A stretch of 64,000 nucleotides of DNA from Cannabis sativa (GCF_029168945.1 NC_083602.1:46313442-46377441); one strand, 5' to 3'; positions 14,379 through 26,222 are shown, counted from the stretch's first letter. Translations and numbers: made by a program. The notes: generated by a model not told the origin, from the sequence alone.

Positions 14379-14611
14379 GGCTGGAGTATGACCAGCAGCC
14401 GGAGTATGACCGGTTTGACCGATCAGGCTGACACTTGGTTGGTGGTTCCGTGCTATTGACGTATCCCGTCGGTACAGCCGGAGTATGACCAAGCAGCCGG
14501 AGTATGACCGGCTCGACCGATCAGAGGATATAGTAACACGCTTGACGAAATTTGCCGGAGTATGACCAGCAGCCGGAGTATGACCGGTTCGACCGATCAG
14601 GTTGTTACGTG
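14379..14611 (+). repeat. Tandem repeat in Tekay-1 LTR (three units)
   Basis: Three imperfect units, each with a doubled GGAGTATGACC motif followed by a GACCGATCAG-like end (GGTTTGACC, GGCTCGACC or GGTTCGACC before it). Units begin near 14379, 14479 and 14553. The same array lies in the 3' LTR at 21631-21855 and, reversed, at the right window edge (63915-64000). Confidence 0.85.
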
Positions 14612-14735
14612 TCAATAGTACCGTCCCCTGAACGTTCAAAACTCAGTACCATGTTGGACATGGCAGTAGCGGGACTCAGTATCGTGTTGGACACGGCAGT
14701 CAGTTTTATGTATGATATTATTATGCTTTTCTTAC

Positions 14736-14751
14736 TGAGTCTGTCGACTCA
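14736..14751 (+). other. Conserved LTR hairpin TGAGTC-TGTC-GACTCA
   Basis: Six-base stem with a four-base loop. It is found at the same place in the Tekay-1 3' LTR (21992-22007), the solo LTR (30061-30076, loop TGTT) and the right-edge LTR (63663-63678), each followed by GTGTAGGTAAAGG or a close variant. Confidence 0.6.
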
Positions 14752-15116
14752 CAGTTTAGTTTCATGTGTAGGTAAAGGCAAGGCAGTTGCTGATGGACCG
14801 TGAGCGAGCTTATGGGATTGTACATGTCGGGGCGGTTAGGCCTGGAGCGTACGATCCTCGGGACAGCAGGGCTGAGATTTTTGTAACGGTCGTTAGATGA
14901 CCTTATTTTGATGTAAAAGTTGAATAGTAAAAACGTTTGTAAATATTTTTATAAATCGGGATCCCGAGACTTTTTGGTAAAATGGTTTATAAGTTTAATG
15001 AAAAAGCAAAATTTTAATTAATCACGTTTTTCCATAAACCTCGTTGATTAGCAACGAGCTGCACAGTACGTTTAAAAATCACGTAATACGCCTAAATTAG
15101 TTAGGGTGTTACAATT

Positions 15117-15129
15117 TGGTATCAGAGCC
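15117..15129 (+). other. Tekay-1 primer-binding site (tRNA-iMet)
   Basis: TGGTATCAGAGCC lies three bases after the 5' LTR end. It matches the 3' end of plant initiator methionine tRNA, the usual primer of this lineage. Confidence 0.9.
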
Positions 15130-15402
15130 GCCAGGTTGTCTTCCGAAGATCGTCACGACATGTACAATCATCATCAGCAGTTAGCTCCTGCTCACGGTTC
15201 GGTTCAGTAAGCCTTTATTGCTTTAGTAGTTTATTTTATTCAGTTATGAAAAAAGAAAAGCCTGTTAGGAAGCATGTTAGTAGCCTGATAGTAGAATAGG
15301 CGCATGTTTCATTTCTAATTTCCAAATTAAGCGGCATTAGTAAGCTCGCCCTGAATACGACCTGATATGCCAACTCTTGGTTTCGCAGGCGGTTCTAGCT
15401 AG
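15130..15402 (+). other. Tekay-1 untranslated leader
   Basis: Region between the primer site and the gag ATG. There is no reading frame of note and no strong repeat. Confidence 0.6.
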
Positions 15403-16685
15403 ATGGACGCCAGGCGGACTACCAGGAGTCGAGGCAACTCAGTGGGGTCGAATCAGGGAGAGGGAGCTCGGTTTCCCCCACCTGCTAGGGGCCGAGGTAG
15501 AGGTCCCCGAGGCAGGGCTCGTGGTCGGGGTGATGAGAACCCGCCACAGGCTGCCCAGGCTCCCCCAGCCGATCAGGGAGCCCCGAATTGGGAGATACGG
15601 TTTGCGGAGATGCAAGCCCGGATCGAAGAGCAAGACCTCGAGATTCAGAGGTTGAGACAGCAGGGTGCTCCTGCAGCCCAAAGGCCGCAGTTCCGCCGCA
15701 CTCGCCCGCCGCCCGTACCGAGATGGTAGTGGCGGCCCACGGATTGGAACCTTTATATGAGCGGTTCCGGAAGCAAGCACCTCCGTATTCCCCGGGAGGT
15801 CCGTATGTGTCGAAAGCCGAGCAGTGGCTTACGGTGATCACCGAATTCGAACTTTATGGGTGTCACCGCAACGATAGAGTGGTGTGCGCCACATTTCGTT
15901 CCGGTGAGGATGCCCTGGTATGGTGGGACATGGTGTCTCAGATTCACGATGTCACCACCATGACTTGGGAGAGGTTCCAGGAACTTTTCAACGCGAAGTA
16001 CTACAACGAGGCGGTTAGAAGCGCCAAGAGAAAGGAATTTGTTCACCTGACCCAGCGGGAGAACATGAGTGTCACTGAGTATACTACTCAGTTTGACCGG
16101 TTGGCGAGGTTTGCCTCGGGTATTGTGCCGACCGACTTCAGTAGAAAGGAGAAGTATCTGGACGGGTTGAATCCCAAGATCAGGCATGACCTGATGATTA
16201 CCACTGACGACAGCACCACCTACGCCGATGGTGGAGAAGGCACTGCGAGCTGAGGGCGCAGTGGGATGTATGTCAGATTCAGCCAGTACTCCGGTTGGTG
16301 GCGGAGCTCCTACCCCTCCTGCATCAGGCTTTAGCAGGGGGAGTAGTGGTTCGGCCATTGATCAGAGGAAGAGGGCACCCACGCTTCCGCGGCTCGAGTC
16401 GAACAAGAGGTTCCGGGGAACCGTAACGGCAGGAGTCGTCCTGGTGGTAATGAGACTCGCTTCTCCTATCCCGAGTGCCCTATCTGCAAGAGGCATCATC
16501 GGGGAGAGTGCAAGGGGCAGGGATGCTTCCATTGTGGCATGCCCGGGCACTTCAAGAGGGAATGTCCCCAGCTCCGGCCAGAGGCACCGAGAGCTCCAGC
16601 GATGCCCACTCCAGCCAGGGTATTCGCGATCACGCAGGCTGATGCAGATGCCACCATCGCCTGTTACAGGTCGCATTCTTATTAA
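15403..16685 (+). pseudogene. gag: Tekay-1 gag (frame-disrupted)
   Basis: Encodes the structural protein that forms the cytoplasmic virus-like particle. It starts at ATG 15403 (MDARRTTRSRGN) with an Arg/Gly/Pro-rich N-terminus and a short heptad-like stretch (EEQDLEIQRLRQQ). A frame change near 15700-15720 leads into the Retrotrans_gag core (YERFRKQAPP, AEQWLTVI, ALVWWDMV, TWERFQELFNAKYY, RKEKYLDGLNPKIR). More frame changes at about 16222 and 16410 precede a CCHC zinc knuckle, CFHCGMPGHFKREC, near 16525-16570, with an upstream CPICKRHHRGEC. Several breaks fall where a CAG or CTG seems to have lost bases, so the break may be in the assembly rather than in the genome. Confidence 0.85.
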
Positions 16686-17967
16686 CGACTCGTTTTATTC
16701 AAAGGCCGTTTGATTCGGGGCTACACGTTCTTATGTGGCGGCCGCAGTCTTTAGTAAGTTGGGTAGACCCTATGATAGATATGAGTCGGTGGTTTGGAAC
16801 CCCGTTACCTCGCGAGAATTGGTTATCTCCAATAGGTGGATTAGGTCTATGCCGATCAGGATAGATGGTAGAGAGTTGAGCGCTGATCTGATAGAGATGA
16901 GCTTAGTCGAATTTGATATTATTTTAGGAATGGATTTCCTATCTAAATATTCGGCGAGCATTGATTGCAAGAGGAAGATGGTGGTCTTCCAACCAGAAAG
17001 TGAAGAACCGTTCGTTTTTGTGGGTTCGGTTCAGGGATCTCGGATCCCGGTGATCTCGGCTATGTCAGCGAGAGAATTATTGCACGGTGGGTGCTTAGGG
17101 TTTCTGGCCGTGGTGGTGGACACCACTCGGCCAGACACCATTCGGCCAGAGGACATCAGAGTGGTTCGGGAATTTTTGGACGTTTTTCCCGAAGAACTTC
17201 CAGGGTTACCACCTCATCGGGAGATCGACTTTGTGATTGACTTGGCACCAGGGGTGGATCCGGTTTCTAAAGCCCCGTATAGGATGGCTCCAGCTGAACT
17301 TAAGGAATTGAAGATTCAGCTCCAAGGGTTGCTCGACATAGGGTTCATTCGGCCCAGTGTGTCACCTTGGGGAGCCCCGGTTTTGTTCGTGAAGAAGAAG
17401 GATGGTTCTATGAGGATGTGCATCGACTACAGAGAGTTGAACAAGCTGACGGTGAAGAATAAATATCCATTACCTAGGATCGATGACTTGTTCGATCAGC
17501 TTCAGGGGAAGACGGTCTTTTCTAAGATTGATCTCCGTTCGGGTTATCATCAGCTGAGGATCCGAGAGGAGGACATTCCAAAGACGGCTTTCCGCACTAG
17601 GTATGGACACTACGAGTTCCCGGTTATGTCATTCGACTAACCAATGCTCCCGCAAAGATTTATGGACCTGATGAATAGAGTATTCAAGGATTTCCTCGAT
17701 ATCTGTGTAATTGTGTTTATCGACGACATCCTCGTGTACTCTCAGTCAGAAGAGGAGCATGAGTTACATCTTCAGATGGTACTGCAACGACTTCGAGAAC
17801 ATAGACTCTACGCCAAGTTCAAGAAATGTGAGTTCTGGTTGTCTCAGGTGTCCTTCCTAGGGCACATAGTGAGTAAAGATGGGATCAAGGTGGATCCCGG
17901 GAAGATCGAATCCGTCAGGGATTGGCCGAGACCGAAGACAAGGACAGATCGAAGCTTTTGGGATTAG
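16630..17967 (+). pseudogene. pol: Tekay-1 protease and reverse transcriptase
   Basis: The protease active site region (GATRSYVA) is at about 16715-16745, with the frame broken just before the catalytic Asp; the flap follows ([15 protein letters not shown]). RT then runs from [15 protein letters not shown] through [31 protein letters not shown] and [11 protein letters not shown] to MSF, where a TAA at 17638-17640 interrupts. Two compensating indels around 17635-17660 restore the same frame. The catalytic IDD follows ([14 protein letters not shown], about 17715-17755), then the RT connection ([17 protein letters not shown]). All RT catalytic aspartates are visible. The frame breaks again at about 17940. 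Confidence 0.9.
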
Positions 17968-18476
17968 CTGGGTACTACCGTAGGTTCGTGGAGGGGTTCT
18001 CCAAAATTTCAATGCCCCTAACCGAGCTTACAAAGAAGAATCAGCGATTTATCTGGTCAGATAAATGCGAAGCTAGTTTTCAGGAGCTGAAACAGAGGTT
18101 GATTACTGCTCCGGTACTAGCTTTGCCTTCGGACGAGGAGAAGTTCGTGGTCTATTGTGACGCATCCAAACAGGGTTTGGGGTGCGTATTGATGCAAGCC
18201 GACGGGTTATCGCTTACGCCTCCCGTCGGCTAAAGGATTATGTACAGCGATACCCGACTCATGATTTAGAATTGGCCGCAGTGGTTTTTGCACTGAAGAT
18301 TTGGCGGCATTACTTGTATGGTGAGAAGTGCGAGATCTATACCGACCATAAAAGTCTCAAGTATTTCTTTACTCAGAAAGATTTGAACATGAGACAGAGG
18401 CGTTGGTTGGAGTTAGTGAAGGATTATGATTGCGAGATCCTCTATCATCCCGAAAAGCCAATGTAGTGGCCGATGC
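17922..18476 (+). pseudogene. pol: Tekay-1 RNase H domain
   Basis: Continues pol with [16 protein letters not shown] and then RNase [17 protein letters not shown] (first catalytic Asp), [14 protein letters not shown] (Glu) and [11 protein letters not shown] (Asp), ending with the remnant of [12 protein letters not shown] near 18466-18490. One frame change at about 18185, inside a GCCGACGGG string, splits the domain; a related copy at 47150 keeps the frame there. Confidence 0.88.
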
Positions 18477-18559
18477 CCCGAGTAGAAAGGGTCCCGGCAA
18501 GTGGCTAGCATGGTTCGTATCTCACCTCGCCCAGCGTAGGATATGGTCGTGTCCAAGAT

Positions 18560-19794
18560 TGAGTTTGTGGTAGGTCACTTCACAACTTAACGCCGCAATC
18601 CGATCCGTTAGAAAGAATAAAGGTTGCTCGGCACGACGGCATCCGTAATTAGTGAAGATCCGAGATGAGGTATTGGCCGGTCAAGCCAAAGACTTTTCAA
18701 AGGTCGATAGTGGGATGCCGTTGTATAAAGCCGTGGTTTGTGTCCCAAACAAAAGGTGGACTTGAGAAACGAGATCTTTGAGGAGGCTCATTCTACTCCG
18801 TATTCTCTACATCCCGCACCACCAAGATGTACCAAGATTTGAAACCGTACTTCGGTGGAGCGGTATGAAGAAGAATTTGGTAGAATTCGTTTTGAGATGC
18901 CTCACGTGTCGTCAGATCAAGGCTGAACATCGAGACCAAGCAGGTTGTTGCAGCCTCTAACCCTACCGAATGGAAATGGGAGGATATTACTATGGATTTC
19001 GTGGTCGGGTTACCTAGGACCACGGTATGTTTGATTCCATCTCGGTAGTGGTGGACCGATTTACGAAATCTGCTCATTTTCTCACGGTCGAACGACGTTT
19101 ACAAAGGATCGGTTGGCGAGTTATATGTCGTGGAAATAGTGAGACTTCACGGGGTACCGAAGTCTATTGTTTCGGACAGGATCCGAAATTCACCTCCAAA
19201 TTTTGGCAGAGTTTGCAACGGGCAATGGGTACGAAGCTAAAATTCAGTACAGCATTTCATCCTCAGACAGATGGTCAGTCCGAGAGGACAATTCAGATAT
19301 TGGAGGATATGCTGAGAGCCTGTGTTATGGACTTTGAGGGTTCATGGAGTAAATACCTACCGTTAGTGGAGTTCTCGTACAACAACAGTTACCAGAGTAC
19401 GATAGGGATGGCACCCTACGAACTGTTGTACGGTAGGAAATGTAGATCCCCTATCCACCGGGATGAGACAGGGGAGAGGAAATATCTAGGTCCGAGTCGC
19501 CCAGCGGACCAATGAGGCAATAGAGAAGATTAAAGCTAGAATGCTTGCCTCCCGGAAAGGCATGTAAGAGTTACGCAGATCCGAAACGTAGGGATGTTGA
19601 GTTCCGAGTAGGGGACCATGTGTTTTTACGAGTATCTCCGATGAAGGGGATTAAACGTTTCGGGAAAAGAGGCAAGTTATGCCCTAGATTTACAGGACCT
19701 TTCGAGATTCTCGAGAAGATAGGTCAAGTGGCATATCTGTTAGCATTGCTCTCCAAACCTTTATCGGCCAGTTGCACAACGTATTTCATGTCTC
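18560..19794 (+). pseudogene. pol: Tekay-1 integrase
   Basis: An HHCC zinc-binding segment is at about 18785-18925 (CLTCRQIKAEH). The DDE core follows: MDFVVGLPRT (about 18990), VVVDRFTKSAHF (about 19045), a disrupted VSDRDPKF (about 19165-19195) and QTDGQSERTIQI with the catalytic Glu (about 19265-19295). MAPYELLYGRKCRSPI and the GPF/Y module (RFTGPFEILEKIGQVAY, about 19690) complete it. At least five frame changes split it. It would insert element cDNA into nuclear DNA. Confidence 0.88.
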
Positions 19795-20055
19795 AATGTT
19801 GAGAAAATACGTTTCGTACCCCTCTCATATAATCGGCTATGAGAGCCTTCGGCTTCACGGATATGTCTTATGAGGAACAACAAGCAAGTGCGGATCCCGG
19901 ATAGAAAGGATAAAGTCCTTCGAATAAGACTATAGCGTTGGTCAAGGTTCTCTCGGAGAAACAAAGAAGGTGGAGGAAGCCACCTCGGGAGCTTGAGTCG
20001 ATATGCGAGCTCAATATCCGGAGTTATTCGGAGTTAGATTTCGGGGACGAAATCC
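19795..20055 (+). pseudogene. Tekay-1 chromodomain remnant
   Basis: Aligns by position and by short matches with the clear chromodomain of Tekay-2 (48747-49012): a KYVSYPSH-like start at about 19805 and a VEEAT-like stretch at about 19970. Several indels prevent translation in one frame. In chromoviruses this domain is thought to direct integration toward modified histones. Confidence 0.6.
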
Positions 20056-20073
20056 TTTTAAGGGGGGGATAGT
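20056..20073 (+). other. Tekay-1 polypurine tract
   Basis: TTTTAAGGGGGGGATAG(T) directly precedes the 3' LTR. Confidence 0.85.
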
Positions 20074-22369
20074 TGTAAAGCCCGCTTAGTTAATTTGGAA
20101 ATTAGCTGATACTTATGTTAATCAGGAAATTATTTATAGCTATTTAAATAATTTATCATGGATATTTATGGAATTCAGATATGCATATTATGTCATCAGC
20201 AGTTTTATATTTCGCATTTCCGTGTCCCGTATTTGGAACGCGGCGTTTGGCTCGCAGAAATCACAACCTAGTATGTTAGTATTTTGGGGACGGGTTTTAG
20301 ACATTGGGAATGTTCGGGAATGGCCGGGAATTTAGAATGTCCCAAAATACCCCTTTAGTATGAATTATGTGATTTTATGGTGGAGGGGCAAAATGGTCTT
20401 TTTGCCCCATTAGTATTTTTTGTCTTATGTGATTTATGATATGGAAAATAAATGTTAAGTGTTTATTTTATTTAATTGTTGGCTGAAAATAGAATGTGAT
20501 AAATGGCTTTTATTCTCTTTTTCTCACATTTTCAACACTTAGTCAATTTAAAGGAAATTTCAAAAACTCACACACACACAACTCTCTCTCTTTTTCGGCT
20601 GAGAACTTTGGGGTTCAAGAGCTGGATTTTGTGGTGATTCAAGCTTGGGTTTGCAATCTTTATTGATCTCTTGTGTGGTATGTGTTTCCTTGTCCCTTTC
20701 TCCTTAAATTCTTGAAGAAAAATGATGAAATTGGATGGTAATGCATGTGGTTTTTGAGAGATCTTGCTGCTGTGATTTTGTTGTTTATTTATGGATTCAA
20801 AGCATGATTTTTGTTGTTAAATGAGTTGTGTGAAGCATGAGTAGCTAGGTTGTTCAAGCTTTTAATTTATATATGAAAATTGATGATTTTTGTGAGAAAA
20901 TGCATGTTTTGTTTCTGTATGATTGCTGGTTGTTATTGTTAGTTTGCAGAGGTGTTTTATTGCTTAGTTAAGTAGAATTAACTAGGCTAGGGTGCATGCT
21001 AGAGGGGTTAACCAAGTTTGAGTTCTTGAACTCAAAGCTTGGTCTTCAATGGTGAAATTTGCTTGTGAGGTTTCTGGGTAGGTTTGAGGCCTTGGATTGG
21101 TCATTTGGGACCTATGTAGGAGGTCTGGAAAGTTTGGGACCATTTGGGTTCGAAATGGTCAAGTTATGGGAATTTTTGGTTGCTGCCTGCGAGGAACCGG
21201 AATTCCGGTTGAGCATCCGGAATTCCGGATGGGGGTTCAGATTTTCCCAGAACCGGAATTCCGGTTGGGCAACCGGACTTCCTGGGATGGGGGATTTTTC
21301 GAACCCTAGTTTTCCTCGTTTTTGGGTTTTTAGGGGTATTGCCATGCTTTTTATCGATAGGGAAACTTTTAGTTTCGAGTTTTAGTCCCCGGGAAGTGAT
21401 TTAGCGTGTCACTTATAGCGTTGTGGTTTTTATGGTTTAGGAGCCAGTAATCCGCCGTTCAGCTTCAGTTCCAGTCAGGTTGACCGGCACACCTGAAATC
21501 GGAATCCAGGTAAGATTAGTATAACAGTATGCATATGTAGATTACATGTTTAGCGTGCATGTAGGAAGCCTGCTAGATTACATTAGATATGTATTAGGCT
21601 TCGAACCATCCAACCCTGTCACGTCGGTACAGGCTGGAGTATGACCAGCAGCCGGAGTATGACCGGTTTGACCGATCAGGCTGACACTTGGTTGGTGGTT
21701 CCGTGCTATTGACGTATCCCGTCTGCACAGCTGGAGTATGACCAGCAGCCGGAGTATGACCGGCTCGACCGATCGTAGAGGATATAGTAACACGGGGCGC
21801 AGAGACAGGCCGTAGGAGTATGACCAAGCCGGAGTATGACCGGTTCGACCGATCAGGTTGTTACGTGTCAATAGTACCGTCCCCTGAACGTTCAAAACTC
21901 AGTACCATGTTGGACATGGCAGTAGCGGGACTCAGTATCGTGTTGGACACGGCAGTCAGTTTTATGTATGATATTATTATGCTTTTCTTACTGAGTCTGT
22001 CGACTCACAGTTTAGTTTCATGTGTAGGTAAAGGCAAGGCAGTTGCTGATGGACCGTGAGCGAGCTTATGGGATTGTACATGTCGGGGCGGTTAGGCCTG
22101 GAGCGTACGATCCTCGGGACAGCAGGGCTGAGATTTTTGTAACGGTCGTTAGATGACCTTATTTTGATGTAAAAGTTGAATAGTAAAAACGTTTGTAAAT
22201 ATTTTTATAAATCGGGATCCCGAGACTTTTTGGTAAAATGGTTTATAAGTTTAATGAAAAAGCAAAATTTTAATTAATCACGTTTTTCCATAAACCTCGT
22301 TGATTAGCAACGAGCTGCACAGTACGTTTAAAAATCACGTAATACGCCTAAATTAGTTAGGGTGTTACA
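20074..22369 (+). repeat. Tekay-1 3' LTR
   Basis: 2,296 bp, almost identical to the 5' LTR. Differences cluster at 21270-21300, 21440-21500 and 21770-21830. It is followed by target copy GCTCA (22370-22374). The frames at 21059-22059 are LTR repeats, not genes. Confidence 0.95.
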
Positions 22370-22374
22370 GCTCA

Positions 22375-23848
22375 GGTTTTTCTGATTCAGAAAGTGTCAG
22401 AAGAAAAGTGTAATTTTCCTGAAGCCTTCACTATCTATTTATAGCATTCCACTAGGGTTAGGTTTGAATTATTCGGCATTAAAATAATGAAAATATCAGA
22501 GGGAAAAACCCTACAAAAGTGGCCGGCCCTACTTAGTGGATTTGGGCCTCACTTTTTGCAATTTGGCAATTTTATCTTTTCTGCATCTGATTTTCTCAAA
22601 AACGCCAATTTTCTAATTCAACCATTTAAAGGCCAATTCTAACTATTTAATAACTATAAATAATTATTAAATAATATTGTCATTTATCATATTTATTAAT
22701 TGAACCATACAAAGTATCATAATTAACAAATATGCCCCTATAAACTCTTTCTTTACAATTTCACCCTTCCTTAGTGAAAAATTCACAAATAGACATAGTC
22801 TAATTTGAGAATTATAATTGATTAATCAAAACCAATTACATGAGTCTTACAAGCAATATTATCTCAACTAGTGCAGGGACCATGGGTCTATATAACCGAG
22901 CTTCCAATAAGTAGATCAAGAATTTAGCACTAAAATTTACTAACTTATTAATTCTTCGTTGAATCCACGCATAGAACTTAGAATTGCACTCTCAGTATAT
23001 AGAATGCTCTATATGTTCCACCATATAGACACATCATTAGTTATCCATTGTTATAATCCTAATGTGATCACTGATCCTCTATATGAATGATCTACACTGT
23101 AAAGGGATTAAATTACCGTTACACCCTACAATGTATTTATTCCTTAAAACACTTGAGCTCGTATAAATGATATTTCAGCTTATGTGAAATGAGTACTCCA
23201 CCATTTATGTTCGTTTGGTCAAGCTCGAAGGAGATCATCCTTTGCTTACTATTCGCCAGATAGAAGCTATAGATTCCATGTTTATGATAGCGCTCCCACT
23301 CAATTGCACTACCGTGTTCTCAAAATGTACGTATCACCCTGACCTAAAAGTAGGCTTAACTATTCGAGATTGAGCCTAATCATATCAGGATTAAGATCAT
23401 TGGATCTAGGATCAACTAGGCGATATTGACTTGAATAGATATTACGGTAAGTTTAATAAATCTAAGTCAAAGTTCAATATCGGTCCCTTCCAATGCATAC
23501 TCCATGCATCCATTCTGAGCTTTACTTTAACCAATGCTCTGGAAAGAACATAGCACTTCTCCAAATGCAAGTAAACTCTGTTGTAGATTATCATATCAGT
23601 AAAACCCTATGTCTGATAAATCTAGGAAACTTTATTCACATAGTCATGTTTACTCTCCAATGTGTTGACGACACAATAAACAAGATCAAGTATGTGAAAA
23701 GGGTTTCAGATGAATTTATACATTATGTACATATAATCATGAAATAAATCATGTGAACCATGCAACATTAAATGTTATTTCTGATCTATATTAATAAGTA
23801 AATCTGATTATATTGAAATGAGTTTTATTTAGGGCATAAAACCCAACA
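22375..23848 (-). repeat. 5' LTR of element A, 5' portion
   Basis: Continues the LTR interrupted at 12826 and ends at 23848 with the reverse complement of TGTTGGGTTTTATGCCC. Its first 500 bases (minus strand) differ clearly from the A 3' LTR (1-1242), which is unusual for one element's LTR pair. Confidence 0.88.
22436..22443 (-). promoter_or_regulatory. TATA box of A 5' LTR
   Basis: TATAAATA on the minus strand. The same motif lies at the equivalent place in the other LTRs of this family (24661-24668, 26223-26230, 33569-33576, 58806-58813). Confidence 0.65.
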
Positions 23849-24240
23849 GGGTGCATGGGCGAGATTCATGGGCGTTGGCAGGGGTGACACGGGCGGAACA
23901 GCAGGGTGCTCGCGCGCGCGGATGGGGCTTGTCCGAAGCTCCTGATGCGTGCGATTGAGCACCCATGCATACCCGAAATCCCGATTTTCCAAAATTCATA
24001 ACTTTTTTGTTTTTCATCGGAATCGAGTTCCGTAAAAACGAAAATTGCTTAATTTTTCACAAGGAATCCAAATAAAATATTTTCAAAAATCGAAAAAAAA
24101 ATATTTTTCATGGAAAAAGGTACTGTACAACATATACATTAATCAACTAACACATAAACCACATGAAACCATCCAAATGAACACAAAAACATATAAATCA
24201 TCATTTTAATTCATATTACATGAAAGTAAATCATTACCAT
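23849..24240 (-). mobile_element. Element B leader with GC-rich island
   Basis: 5' interior of an older minus-strand family member, cut by the insertion of A at 23849. 23849-23985 is GC-rich and includes CGCGCGCGCG; an 8-bp long-range stem joins GGGTGCTC (23904-23911) and GAGCACCC (23957-23964). 23990-24240 matches the leader at 59245-59480 in reverse. The minus-strand frame at 23829-24017 crosses the junction and is not a gene. Confidence 0.75.
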
Positions 24241-24253
24241 GGCTCTAGTGCCA
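24241..24253 (-). other. Element B primer-binding site
   Basis: TGGCACTAGAGCC on the minus strand: a drifted version of the tRNA-iMet site, two bases from the LTR end. Confidence 0.7.
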
Positions 24254-24255
24254 GT

Positions 24256-24775
24256 TGTTGGAAATTATTTTACCAGGATCTAGATTTACTAACAAGTGTT
24301 TGATTAACATCCTAATATGAATTCTAAAACAATGAAAACAAACACATATAAAGTTAGAGAACCTTACAGTGGGTGCAGCGGAATAATATGACTCCTTCCA
24401 TTCAGATCTCTAGCCCTTGATTCTTTTCTGTAGCAGAGCATAATCAAGATCTGAATCTGGATCTTCTTTTCTCCTTCTTTGATGCACAATTCCCATAGTC
24501 TTACATACTATTATTGAGATACCACTTGATGTGTGTGGGCACTACTCATCACCCAAGGAATTTTGAAAATAGAGAAGAAAGAAAGAGAGAGAGTGGCGGC
24601 TTCATAGTGTTTGAGAAAATAAACAGTAAAGTGTCTGTCAAACTTGAAGCCTTTACCTTCTATTTATAGAATACCACATAGGGTTAAAGTTGAATTATTT
24701 GGCATTTAAAAATGAAAAATAAAATGAGAAATAGAAGCTTAGGTGGACGGCCATACATAGAGGAAACAACCCTTC
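24256..24775 (-). repeat. 5' LTR of element B (520 bp kept)
   Basis: Starts with TGTTGGAAATTATTTTACC, the reverse complement of the LTR end, and is cut at 24775 by the LTR start of C. It contains TATA 24661-24668 (minus strand). The rest of this LTR is not seen in the window. Confidence 0.8.
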
Positions 24776-26222
24776 TGTTGGGTTTTATGCCCTAAATAAA
24801 ACTCTTTACAATCTGATTAGTTATCAATATAAGAAATTTGAAGTGATTTATGTTTGCATGAATTTTACATGCTAATGGTTTAATATGTTTATTACATTCA
24901 CTCACACAAAATCAGTTAAATCAAGATCATATGTTTATTCACAATTACAGTATCGTCAACACAGTGGAATGTGATTGTGATCATATGAATCAAAAGACTA
25001 AGTCCCTGTTTCACCAGTGTTATGGATTTACACTAATGTGATAATCAGCGATGATGTGTACTTACACTTGGAGTAAGTGTTATGTTCTTTCCAGGACATT
25101 AGTAAAGTATACTAGTTTAGAATGTATGGAGTATACATTGGACTGGACCGATATTGCAACTTAGTTAAGATATTACAAACTTACTGTTATATATCTTTCC
25201 AAGTCAATATCAGTAGTTGATCTTAAGATTAAATGAATCTTAATCCTGATATGCTTAGGCTCAACTCAGGAGTGTTATTCATGTTCTTTGATTTATTAGT
25301 TAAGCCTACTTTTGGGTCAAGGTGATACGTATATTTTGAGAACATGATAGTATGATTGAGTGGGAGTGCTGAACATAAATATGGAATCTATAGCTTCTAC
25401 TGGTGTATAGAAGTCAAGTGATGATTCCCTTCACGCTTAGCAAATAGAAGTAAATGGATGAACTCTTGTTTATCTGACTAATTCTTAGATCACTAAACAC
25501 CATTTACAGGTAGCTAAGTGTTTTAAGGGGCAAAATACATTGAGGGGTGAGAACGGTAAAATTATCCCATCTCGATGTAAATCATCTATATAGAGGATCT
25601 TTGAGCACAATAAGATTATAACAATGGTTAAATGAGATAGCATATCTATATCGTGGAACATATAATATGCTCTATATAAGTCTGAGAGTGCAATTCTAAG
25701 TTCTAAGAGTGGATTCAACGAAGAATTAATAAGTAGGAATTTACTTGGTAAATTCGGTTCACTTATTGGAAGCTCAGCATATAGATCCATGGTCCCCATT
25801 CTAATTGAGAACATACTGCTTGTAAGACTCATTAATTTATTCGTGATTGACTCAATTATAATTCTAAATTTAGACTATGTCTAATTTGTGAATTTTCACT
25901 AAGCAGGGGCGAAATTGTAAAGAAAAGAGATTCTAGGTTTATTTATTTATTAATGGACTTTATATGTCTAGTTAATAATTAAATTAAATGACAATATTAT
26001 TTAATAATCTATTTTAGTTATTAAATAATTAGTTTTGGCATTTAAATGGTTAGAATTGGAAAATTGGCGTTTTTGAGAAAATAGAAATAAAATTTGTTAA
26101 AACTGCAAAATCAAGTGGGGCCCATTCTATACACCTTGGTCGGCCACTTGTTTAAGTTTTTCAAATTGATATTTTCATTATTTTATTGCCAAATAATTCC
26201 TAACCTAAACCTAGTAGTTGCC

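Larger units (their letters stand above)
12827..15113 (+). repeat. Tekay-1 5' LTR
   Basis: 2,287 bp, TGTAAAGCCCGCTTAG to TTAGGGTGTTACA. It contains a palindrome cluster (13950-14046), three repeats of an 80-90 bp unit (14379-14611) and a short hairpin (14736-14751). The frames at 13814-14158 and 14325-14803 lie in these repeats and are not genes. Confidence 0.95.
12827..22369 (+). mobile_element. Tekay-1: full-length Tekay/Del-type chromovirus (Ty3)
   Basis: Complete 9,543-bp element: 5' LTR, tRNA-iMet primer site, gag, protease, RT, RNase H, integrase, chromodomain remnant, polypurine tract and 3' LTR, flanked by TSD GCTCA. The domain order and the motifs (FIDD in [32 protein letters not shown]) are those of plant Tekay/Del chromoviruses. 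The two LTRs are nearly identical apart from clustered short indels, so insertion was recent. The coding part nevertheless has many one- to two-base indels; see the finding on possible base-calling error. Confidence 0.95.

Noticed and set aside
15439..16676. Minus-strand open frames of 100-200 codons opposite Tekay-1 gag
   Set aside because: Shadows of a GC-rich coding strand; no known domain, and frames shift with the gag frames.
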